NCBI GenBank assembly: GCA_041398785.1
Contig: JAWKUA010000001.1
Span: forward strand, 310,001-374,000
Direction of reading: 5' to 3'
DNA length: 64,000 nt
Source: Planctomycetaceae bacterium
GTDB taxonomy: Bacteria > Planctomycetota > Planctomycetia > Planctomycetales > Planctomycetaceae
The position numbers and the translations under genes were made by a program. Under the pieces are notes generated by a model, which had not been told where the DNA came from, did no database searches, and saw only the letters and a list, made by a program, of their open reading frames with translations. Shown here one piece after another: positions 42,465 through 51,400 of the stretch; position 1 is the first letter of the stretch; each line of letters begins with the position of its first letter.

Positions 42465-43766
42465 TCATTCGGCGAGATCGACACAGATGATTTCGTTGTC
42501 GTTCCGGATGTAGGCGTGCTGATTGGCGAACGCCGGCATACTCCAAACGACGTCACGGCCGAACGCGACATTGCTTGGCTGGATCACGTTCGCCCGATCG
42601 ACTTCTTCGTATCCGTCAGGTGACAGCTTCGCGATGATCAGATCGCCAAGTTCGTTGAAGATCCAGAAATGATCCTCGTGCCGGACGATGAATGCCGTTT
42701 CGGAACCGGCCGGGCGTTTTCCGATAACGTCCGTTGTTTCCCACAGCAGATCTCCCGACGGAAGATCCACCGCTCTCATCACGCCTTTCTGATCAAACCC
42801 ATACAGGACGTTATCGGCCAGAATCGGTTGAACGTTGACCGGGCAGATGACGTCCTTTTTGCCTCGCCAGACTTCGGTGGCTCCGGGTTTGTCCGCATTC
42901 AGCTTCAGCAGCAGGCTGACGTCGCTGTATCCGGCGACGTAGAGGTGTTCTCCCGCCAGAACCGGCGACATGATGATCGAACCGTTTGTGGCCTTGTACG
43001 GAACGGACCAGTATTCTTTGCCGGTATCGGGATTGATGGACGAAACCGCGTCCGGCCGCAGCAGGATCAACTGACGGGCGCCGGCGTAATTGATGATTGT
43101 CGGCGGCGAGTAACCCTGTTCCGGTGCTGTCGTACTGCGCCAGACTTCCTTTCCGGTCCGCTTGTTGAAGGCAACGATGTGGCTGCCTTCGCCGCCGGCG
43201 AGTGTCAGAATGTTGTCTCCGTCAATCAGCGGGTGAGCGGCATATCCCCAAAGCGCGGCCTTCGTCCTGTAATCCGCCTTCAGGTCCTTTGACCACACGA
43301 TCTCGCCGCTGCCGGCCTTGAAGCAGAACAGGTTGCCTTCGGCGCCCAGAGTGTAGACGTAATCACCGTCAACACACGGCGTACAGCGCGGACCGGACGG
43401 ATACGAGATCGTGTACTTCACCGGGTACTCGTGCTTCCACAACACTTCACCGGTCGCTTCATCCAGGCACATGACCTGTTCCGTACCGGTGAACTCCTTC
43501 CGTTCGAAGTTGCCGACCTTTACGTCATCGCTGGTTGCGTATGCAGTCAGAAAGACTCGCCCGCCGGAAACCGCGGGACCGGAATAGCCCCCTGCGACAG
43601 GAGTGCGCCACAGAATCTTCGGCCCGCCGGATGGAAATGCGGTGATGATTCCGCTTTCGCGCCAGGTGTTGTCGCGCCCCGGTCCCATCCACTGCGGCCA
43701 GTCGTCCGCGAGAACATTCAGACTGCCGACACAGCAGAGACAACACGCCAGCAAGAGACTTCGCAT
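42465..43766 (-). CDS. PQQ-like beta-propeller repeat protein, exported
   Basis: 433 residues with a signal peptide (LLLACCLCCVGSLNVLA). It opens with DDWPQWMGPGRDNTWRESG, the usual entry of planctomycete PQQ-like/YncE-type propellers, and carries repeated blades with the A-x-D-x-x-T-G-x-x-x-W motif (ATGEVLWKHEY, GSGEIVWSKDL, RTGKEVWRSTT, DTGKEYWSVPY, PSGDLLWETTD). No dehydrogenase catalytic residues are apparent, so it is more likely a binding or scaffold propeller than a quinoprotein enzyme. It lies between the two adaptor genes on the same strand; a role in that envelope cluster is possible. Confidence 0.88.
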   Translation of the reverse strand: MRSLLLACCLCCVGSLNVLADDWPQWMGPGRDNTWRESGIITAFPSGGPKILWRTPVAGGYSGPAVSGGRVFLTAYATSDDVKVGNFERKEFTGTEQVMCLDEATGEVLWKHEYPVKYTISYPSGPRCTPCVDGDYVYTLGAEGNLFCFKAGSGEIVWSKDLKADYRTKAALWGYAAHPLIDGDNILTLAGGEGSHIVAFNKRTGKEVWRSTTAPEQGYSPPTIINYAGARQLILLRPDAVSSINPDTGKEYWSVPYKATNGSIIMSPVLAGEHLYVAGYSDVSLLLKLNADKPGATEVWRGKKDVICPVNVQPILADNVLYGFDQKGVMRAVDLPSGDLLWETTDVIGKRPAGSETAFIVRHEDHFWIFNELGDLIIAKLSPDGYEEVDRANVIQPSNVAFGRDVVWSMPAFANQHAYIRNDNEIICVDLAE

Positions 43767-43839
43767 TTCAAGGCACTCCCGATTGATAAGAACATGGATT
43801 CTGACGCAGCGGTGTTGCGCTGCAAAGAGCGTTCGCGGG

Positions 43840-45750
43840 TTATAGCAGCAGCCTGCGTTCGAGGAACTCGATCACGCGGCGAAAATACACGAACCCGGCG
43901 CGGGCCGGGCCACAGTCCACGCGAGCGACGACTCCCGAACCTGGCCGGAGGTGATCGCGCGTCGCAGCGGCCGGAAGTTCAGCCGTGGCCAGTGTCGCCA
44001 GTCTGCCGGTCTCGTCCAGTTCCGTCGATTCCGCCACGGAAGTCAGCGTTGTGTGATGAACATTCTGCGGCGACGTCTCCAGCACAAACGTCACCGGCAG
44101 TGATTGCGTTGCGGTTGCCTGGGCCGCGAAGACGTGGCGGATGTCCGATTCCGGAATGCGAAGCTGCAGTTCCCACGGCCCGGTTTCGTCGGCGACTTCC
44201 AGCAGGAGCTGACCCTTTTGAACGGGACGTCCGGTCAGTGATTCGGCAATCCGTTCGCGATGGACTGTTCCCGGAATTGGCGAACGAACAACAAGAGTCT
44301 CAACCTGAGCATCGACGATCGATTTCTGCTGTTCCAGTCCCAGGACGCGCTGCTTGAGTTCTTCCTTTTCCGCCGAAATTGGCAAACCGCTGTTCGACGC
44401 GGCGACACTGGAGCGAGGCAAGGACTCAAGCGCGGCCAGCCGTGTGCGCGCGGCGCTGAGGTCGCCCTGCAGCCGCTCCTGCAGAATCTCCAGTTCGTCG
44501 TTTCGAATTCGGCAAAGAACATCGCCCTGCCCGACAACCTGGTGGTCCGCAACAACGACCTCGGTAATCACGCCTCCTTCCGGAGCAAACACGAACTGCC
44601 GACCGACGGGAATCGTTGTGCCGTATGCTTCGATTCGCAGCGTCGCGGTCCCGAACAGCAGCCACAGCAGCGGCAGCCCCAGCAACAGCGTGACAGCCAG
44701 CGCGCGTCGTGCGAACACTTGCCCAATCGCGTTGCGAAGGCGGACCGTCGGTCTCAGGTTTTCGACTCGCCGGCAGTTTTCCAGTGCCTCGGCAACATGC
44801 CGGCACAGAATGTCGGCAGTCGCAGTATCGGACGCTGCCGGAACGCGGCCGAATTCAATCACAGCCGCGGCGTCGGCCGTTGCCCAGTTGGCATCGCGCG
44901 ACAAAGGCCGGACCAGTGTGGCGGAATCGCCGGACGCCTCACCGCCGTCGATTCCGGAATCCGTCGAACCCGTTGCGGCGGAGGCTGCTTGTTCGACGAG
45001 CCGCCGGAGTGCCCGAACCGCGTCCGACCGGTGTTCCGGGTCCGTGACTCCCGTCGATGACGACAACTGCCAGTTTCCGCGTGATTCCCGGACAGCCACG
45101 GAAACTCGGTCCGCCCTCAGGACGGCCGCGCCGTCGGTGGCGAAGACTGTCATGACGCGGTTTCGATCGAGTCCGTCGTTCATCGCCGTGACCAGATTCA
45201 GGATGCCCGAATAGCGGTCGGACATCTGAAGCATCCGCGAAAGCAGCTCGCGGCGATAAAGGTCAGCGATGACGTCGGCCAGCATCTGCAGCAGATCGGT
45301 CGACATGGGATCCGCCGGCATGGCATCCGCCGCGGACACGGCCAGCACAATTTGAACTTTGGGAACTACGTCCGCGCTGGAAATCAGTGTCGCTCTGACG
45401 TCGCTGCCGGATTCGGTTTCGTACGGTTCTTCGTCGAGTCTGACGCCGGTCGATTGAGCGATCGCCAGCGGTCGCCCGTCGCCGCCCATCGTCAGCAGCG
45501 GCGCGCGGCTTCCGGGACGGACGTCCCACACAGTCACCGCGCTGCATTCCGGCAGATCGCTGATTTCGCGCGTCAGGGCTGCCAGCAACTGAAACGCATC
45601 GTCCGGTGATGAGCATCGTCGTTCCGCCTGCTGCAGCATGGCGGCTGCGCGGAACTGGACGGTGGAAGAATCATCGATTGCCACAAACGCTGAACCTGTA
45701 ACTGGCAAAAGCTGCCGGTTGGTATTCTTAGCCCAGATTCCGGGATTCAT
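43840..45750 (-). CDS. GAF-like plus HlyD adaptor fusion, membrane-anchored
   Basis: About 636 residues from the Met at 45750. The N-terminal half has two GAF-like regions (about 40-170, AVTVWDVRPGSRAPLLTMGG; and about 185-340, VFATDGAAVLRADRVSVAVRE), then a membrane helix (about 365-385, ALAVTLLLGLPLLWLLFG). The C-terminal half is an HlyD adaptor: GRQFVFAPEGGVITEVVVADHQVVGQGDVLCRI, a coiled coil, VRSPIPGTVHRERIAES and a beta-barrel. The layout suggests cytoplasmic sensing linked directly to a periplasmic adaptor. It is divergent from the TolC-like gene, with candidate operator repeats between them. A GAF ligand cannot be named. Confidence 0.8.
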   Translation of the reverse strand: MNPGIWAKNTNRQLLPVTGSAFVAIDDSSTVQFRAAAMLQQAERRCSSPDDAFQLLAALTREISDLPECSAVTVWDVRPGSRAPLLTMGGDGRPLAIAQSTGVRLDEEPYETESGSDVRATLISSADVVPKVQIVLAVSAADAMPADPMSTDLLQMLADVIADLYRRELLSRMLQMSDRYSGILNLVTAMNDGLDRNRVMTVFATDGAAVLRADRVSVAVRESRGNWQLSSSTGVTDPEHRSDAVRALRRLVEQAASAATGSTDSGIDGGEASGDSATLVRPLSRDANWATADAAAVIEFGRVPAASDTATADILCRHVAEALENCRRVENLRPTVRLRNAIGQVFARRALAVTLLLGLPLLWLLFGTATLRIEAYGTTIPVGRQFVFAPEGGVITEVVVADHQVVGQGDVLCRIRNDELEILQERLQGDLSAARTRLAALESLPRSSVAASNSGLPISAEKEELKQRVLGLEQQKSIVDAQVETLVVRSPIPGTVHRERIAESLTGRPVQKGQLLLEVADETGPWELQLRIPESDIRHVFAAQATATQSLPVTFVLETSPQNVHHTTLTSVAESTELDETGRLATLATAELPAAATRDHLRPGSGVVARVDCGPARAGFVYFRRVIEFLERRLLL

Positions 45751-45925
45751 ACCACAGCGCCGTTCAACGCTCAAACACCAGACGCCGCTGGCCATTCACG
45801 CAAATCGTCAAAGTCATTTGCCGATGATCCCGACACAGGCACTTCCTTGCGCGGTGCCAAACGCCTGCGCGTTATGCACATGACGATGATCGCGTCCGCA
45901 CGGACCTGCGGCGCGGCACGTCAAT

Positions 45926-45971
45926 GTCACGAATACGGCAACGTCACGAAACGGAAACTCCGCTTCGTGAC
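45926..45971. promoter_or_regulatory. Candidate operator: GTCACGAA repeats
   Basis: GTCACGAA occurs directly at 45926-45933 and 45943-45950 (17 bp apart) and inverted as TTCGTGAC at 45964-45971. The last two form an interrupted palindrome with an inner CGGA/TCCG stem. The set lies in the divergent spacer, 39 bases upstream of the TolC-like start, where a shared regulator could act. No regulator is identified. Confidence 0.4.
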
Positions 45972-46009
45972 AACGGCTGGCAGCGATCCTATTGAGCCTT
46001 TCTGAATGG

Positions 46010-48463
46010 ATGTCGAAAATGGCGAGTTTCCATCAACAACGATTGAGTAACTCGACAGTTCCTCCTGCTGCAGGCGCTGCGCGGAATCACCTGCCGGCAT
46101 CCTGCCTGATGCTGCTCGTGTCGGCGATATTCTTCGGCTGCACCGCCGCATCACCGGAAGTCTGGGAAACGACCGTCGGCAACGACACGACAGCCGTCGA
46201 CAGAATCACCTCACAGATTGACAGCGCGAAGCCGGAGATCTTCGAAGTCAGCCAGTCCGTTGAACCGGTCACCGCGTTCACAATCGAAAATCTGACGGAA
46301 GACAGCTATCGCGACATGGACCTGAACGCCGTGCTGCGGACAGCGATGGAAAACTCCACCGTTCTGCGCGACATCGGCGGTGTGGTTCTCAGGTCTCCCG
46401 GCACGACAACGACACGCTATACCAGTCAGCTTCAGGAAACCGATCCGCGATTCGGCATGGAAGCCGCGCTAAGCGCGTTTGATGCGCAACTGGCGGCTTC
46501 GGCAGCGTTCAACAACAACAACCGCCTGTTTAACAACACCTTCTTTGCCGGCGGGACGCGTGCCTTCAGTCAGGACCTGAACGACTACCAGATCGAACTG
46601 TCCAAACTGACGGCCACGGGATCACGAGTGGCTCTTCGCGGAGTGGCCAACTATGACGCAAACAATGCTCCTGCGAACACATTCGCGTCGGCGTGGCAGA
46701 GCTGGCTGGAAGGGGAAATCCGCCAACCGCTGTTGCAGGGCGGCGGGCTGGAATTCAATCGGATCGCCGGCCCCGGCGGTACACCCGGCATCTACAACGG
46801 GATTCTGATTGCCAAAGTCAACAACGACGTCAACAACGCCGACTTCACTGTCGCACTGCGTGACTATGTCAGCAACATCGAAAATGCCTACTGGGACCTG
46901 TATCTGGCCTACCGCGAACTGGATGCTCGCAAGAAGGCGATGGAACACGCCCTGATCACCTGGAATTCCCGGAAGGCGACGGAACAGAATACTCAGGATC
47001 TGTCCGAAGAATCTCTCGCGCGACATCAGTATTTTCAGTTCAAGTCCGAAGTCGACGAAGCACTCAGCGGTCGCCTGCTGCAGGGAACGCAGACTCGCAA
47101 CGGCAGCAAGGGCGGAACGCTGCAGTCCACCGGCGGAGTGCTGACGGCTGAACGCCGGCTAAGGCTTCTGATCGGTCTGCCGGCATCCGACGGAATGCTG
47201 CTGCGTCCGTCCGAAGAACCGACGATGGCGCAGATTCATTTCGACTGGCAGTCCGGAAGCCAGGAAGCGCTGACTCAGCGACCGGAGCTTGCCCGGCAGC
47301 AGTTGATCGTCAAGAAGTCGGAAATGGAACTGCTGGCAGCCCGGAACTTTCTGAATCCCCGGCTGGACGCGTTCGGCCGATACCGATTCCGCGGCTTCGG
47401 TCACGATCTGATCGCCAACGGATTCCAGGGCGGAACGGAACCCGCTTCGGCGCTGGGTAACCTGGTGACGGGCGATCAGCAGGAATGGGCTCTGGGCGTT
47501 GAGCTGACAGTGCCCATCGGATACCGCCAGGCTCACGCCGCGGTTTCCAATGCCGAACTTTCGCTGGCGCGAGCTCGCGCGATCCAGCGCGAACAGCAGC
47601 GGGAAGTCATCAGCGATTTGAGCGGCGCGATCGCCGACTCGGCCCGCGCCTACGTGGCCGTGCAAAACAACCTGAACCAGTACCTGGCCGCTCAGGAATA
47701 TCTGAAGGCGCTGACAGTGCGGTCCAACCAGCGCATCGACGTTGACGTTGACCGGTTGCTGGATGCTCAGCGCCGCGTGGTCGAATCCGAAATCCGCTTC
47801 TTCCGCTCACGGGCCGAATACGCCGTGGCGCTGAAGAACATTCACTACGAAAAGGCGTCGCTGCTGTCGTACCGGGACCTGCGGCTGAACGATACGGAAC
47901 CTGTCATTGCAGAACCGCTGCCGGTCGGCGGAGAAGTGTTCTTTGACGACGTTGTCCCCGGTGAGCCGCCGGTGGAGATCCCCGCCGAAGACGGTCCGTC
48001 GGAAGCCGTGCCCGCTCCCGATTCCACACCGGCGCCGGATGCCGCTGCAGATGATTCTCAGCCGGCGCAAAAGCAGCCGGCGATCGCCGTTGAGGAAATG
48101 CTGCACGCGATCCGTCAGCGCCGCGAGAAGAAATCCAGGGGCAGCAGAATCGCCGGCGGAGTGGCGGATCTGGCAGGCAAGACGGTCGCTTCGGCAGCAT
48201 GGGCTGCCACGGCTCGCGAAATGGATCCGGCAACAACGTCCCAGGTCGTCCCGGATATCTCACTGACATCCGACGTCGGCAAGTTCTCACCGCTGCCTGG
48301 CAATGACGACGAACCCGCCGTCGGCGCCATGACTCCGATTTCGCTGACTCCGATTTCGCTTTCACGAGAAGTCATTTTGAAGCCAGAGCCCGCTGGTCAG
48401 GAAAACAGGCAGCCATCCGCAGAACCTCCGGTCATCGGCGAATTCACACCGCTGCCGCAGTAA
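46010..48463 (+). CDS. TolC-family outer-membrane protein with long C-terminal extension
   Basis: About 817 residues, much longer than the usual 430-500. The N-terminus has a hydrophobic segment ending FFGCTAASP, close to a lipobox. The outer-membrane-factor domain (about 200-620) shows the repeated coiled-coil pattern: LRDYVSNIENAYWDLYLAYRELDARKKAM, QRPELARQQLIVKKSEMELLAARNFLNPRLDAFGRY, GVELTVPIGYRQAHAAVSNAELSLARARA. The last 200 residues are acidic and Pro/Ala-rich (VPAPDSTPAPDAAADDS) with no domain. It would form the exit channel for the adjacent adaptors. The ATG at 46010 is preferred, though no ribosome-binding site is clear. Confidence 0.85.
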   Translation: MSKMASFHQQRLSNSTVPPAAGAARNHLPASCLMLLVSAIFFGCTAASPEVWETTVGNDTTAVDRITSQIDSAKPEIFEVSQSVEPVTAFTIENLTEDSYRDMDLNAVLRTAMENSTVLRDIGGVVLRSPGTTTTRYTSQLQETDPRFGMEAALSAFDAQLAASAAFNNNNRLFNNTFFAGGTRAFSQDLNDYQIELSKLTATGSRVALRGVANYDANNAPANTFASAWQSWLEGEIRQPLLQGGGLEFNRIAGPGGTPGIYNGILIAKVNNDVNNADFTVALRDYVSNIENAYWDLYLAYRELDARKKAMEHALITWNSRKATEQNTQDLSEESLARHQYFQFKSEVDEALSGRLLQGTQTRNGSKGGTLQSTGGVLTAERRLRLLIGLPASDGMLLRPSEEPTMAQIHFDWQSGSQEALTQRPELARQQLIVKKSEMELLAARNFLNPRLDAFGRYRFRGFGHDLIANGFQGGTEPASALGNLVTGDQQEWALGVELTVPIGYRQAHAAVSNAELSLARARAIQREQQREVISDLSGAIADSARAYVAVQNNLNQYLAAQEYLKALTVRSNQRIDVDVDRLLDAQRRVVESEIRFFRSRAEYAVALKNIHYEKASLLSYRDLRLNDTEPVIAEPLPVGGEVFFDDVVPGEPPVEIPAEDGPSEAVPAPDSTPAPDAAADDSQPAQKQPAIAVEEMLHAIRQRREKKSRGSRIAGGVADLAGKTVASAAWAATAREMDPATTSQVVPDISLTSDVGKFSPLPGNDDEPAVGAMTPISLTPISLSREVILKPEPAGQENRQPSAEPPVIGEFTPLPQ

Positions 48464-48479
48464 CGCCTGGCATGGCGCG

Positions 48480-51400
48480 TCAGCGGTCGAACTGGTCAAT
48501 GTTCAGCGGACTAACCAGCTCCGAAGCATCGCGCTGTAGGGATTCCGCGGACGTGAATGCGACATAAAGCGTTCCCAGCGAATCCAGCGAACCTTCGACG
48601 GAGAATGCATTTTCCACCGCGCCGTTTTCGACGACGGTGATGGTCTTCGTCCAGTTCAGCGGTTCAAATCGTTCCGGTCTGTCGAGTGCGTCGAGCTTTC
48701 CGATTTCGATCCGCATGTCATGATGCGGCTGCTGTCCCGCCGGAACCGTACCTGGCGGCAGCCCGACGCCGATCTGCAGAACGCCGCCGCCGCCCTGCCG
48801 ACTGCTCCACACCAGCATCTTCGGAAGCCCGTTGCCGGTGCCGCCAAACTCGATGGCGTGCTCACGACCATCCGCCTTTAGCACGTCGGTCAGCGACAGA
48901 AAATCATTCGGCACAGTTCGCTGCATTTTCCAGTGAGCACTGATGCCGATGCCGCGGTCCTTTGGCCACGGCGTCATCTGCAGCACCCAGCCAGGGCCGC
49001 CCTGTTCATAGGTGAACGTCTGAGTGAACTGGTCCGGCCGAAAGTCCGGCAGCCCCGCGGCGTGGACGTCAAACTGAATCTCCGCAGGCTGTCGCACGGG
49101 ACGATAGACGTCATCATTGTCCAGCATGATGGTCACCGCCGCTGTGCCGAAACCATCCTGCACATCGGTCAGCCGGATCTTCGACATGGCTCTCAGTTTT
49201 GTCGGCGAATCCTGAACCGCTTCATCGGCGGCACTGCGTCTTGCGGTCGCGAAGAGTGGCGGCTGCTGACGCCAGATCTTTATTTTTCCCTGTTTCCAGT
49301 CGGGCTGGAGCCTGAAGTTATCGCCACCGCGAAGTGTCAGATTGCCGAGTTTCATGTCCGAAAATGTGACTGAGAATTCTCCAGAAGGAATCCCCTCGAT
49401 CGCCGTTCCCAGCCTTGCGGACCGGCTGAACGGAGGACTTGAGCCGGTGATTTGGTATTCGCGGGGATCAAGTGCGCTGGTGATCCTGTCGAAGAGTTGC
49501 TCCTGGTTGTTCTCCGCATTCACGATCGGAAAATTCAGACCGGTTTCAAAGACACTCCTGAGTTGAATAAGTTCGTTTTCACGGCCCTTCAGATCCAGCG
49601 CCACGACGACGGCAGTATGCAGGTCGTCCCGATAGGCGTCCTGCAGTTCTCCGAGGGTCTTTCTATTAGCAGTTGTAATGCTGGGAAGTGCATCATCGTC
49701 TGCGGAGATAATCCTTGCCCGCTTCAGTTCAGCGGCATCGCCGATATCGCTCGCGGCGCCGTCTGTGATCGCAATGACCAGTCCGCTTTCTCCCGAGGCG
49801 AAACCGTTCGCCGCGCGCGTCAGTCCAAGTCCCAGCGGCGTCGATCCCCAGGGACGAACTTTTCGCAGTTGATCGTCAATCACCATGCGGAATTTCTGAC
49901 GCGTTTCGTTCGTCAGGCGAGCGGGTTCGATGAGAACTTCGACGTCATCACGGTCTCGCAGATTCGGGGGCACGGGTCGACCAAAGAACTCCGGATAGTC
50001 AGGATTCGGCTGACCGGCTCCGTTGACTCGATGCCCGTAGACAATCAGCCCGGCGCGGTCGTCATCCTGCAGAGTTCCCAGAATCCGCGTCAGCGTGTTC
50101 AGTGCCGTGATCTGACGACCGGCACCGCTGAAATTCATGCTGCCCGACCAGTCGACGACAAACATGATCGGACGCACATCTTTGCCGTCGATCACGACAC
50201 TTCCCGTATCGGCGTGGCGAACCAGGCGGATTGTCCGCTGGTTCGGCAGGCACGGATTCGCTCGAAAGGGACTGCCGGACCACACTTCGCCGCGGAAGAA
50301 CACATCGGCCTCCAGCGGAACCGGTCCGCAGCCGTCGCTCCCCGGACTTGTCAGAATACGCACCATCATGTTGCGGGTCGCGGTCTGCGACGACATGGGA
50401 ACGCTGACCGCCTGAGAATTCTGATCGACGCCGACGAATGGCGACTGGCTGAGCACCCGCACCGCCGCGATGCCATGCACGGACTGGTCATTCCGTCCGT
50501 TGACATTGATCGATGCGCTGAGTCGCTGTTGAGGCGCTTCACCAAGAATCAGCTCTTCAGCAGGTCCTGCGGAGTCGAATCGCAGGGCCACGACGTTACG
50601 CAGCCGATCGCGAAGGTCCTCAATCTGCTTTGACATCAGTTCCGCGATTCCGCCCTGAGCGGGCGTTCGCAGGTTCGATGCCAGTTGATCGGCCGCTGAC
50701 AGCCAGCTTTCGGTCCGACGGAAGTACCAGTGCTGTTCGCCGGGCTTGTCGCCATCGTCAGGCTGCAGCCAGCGACTTTGAATCGACCGATCTGCATTCA
50801 TCACACAATACTGAAACCGTCGAATTTGATTCGCCAGGACGGTCGGCGAGTCAGAGCTTTCCAGCAGAAACGTGACGTCGTAACCGCTGATCAGCAGGCG
50901 GGATTCCACGTCGGCAACGTCAAGCTTTCGGCGGCGATCGGCAAGTGACCCGGTTCCCGCGACGGCGGTTGCCAGCCGCTTGTCACGAACCTCCATCCAA
51001 TGTTCGCGCACGAGTCCGGCCAGCGTCGCGCGTTGTTCGTGATCCGGCTGTGTTGCCGTTCGAAGATCGCGATATGCCGCTCGAAGCCGGTCGAGTCGCG
51101 CGGTGTCGCCGGAGACTGCCGCCAGCAGACTGTGAGTCTGCAGCATCCATGCCGCGTTCCATGCCGCGGCATCGTTGTCGCTGGATTCATCTGCAACGGA
51201 CTCCCTGGCAGGGCTGCCTTCCGCAGCAGCCGCCGAAGTCGCCACTTCTCCGTCGAGACCCGTCACGATGCTCATCAGGTCGCGCCGCTGCTCGACAGAC
51301 GACATTGTCAGGTCGAGCAGCCGCCGGGCACGATTGCGGAGACTAAGCTTCGCCGGAAGTTCGGCCGGAAACGACTTGCCGGCGTTGCCGTCCGAAATGC

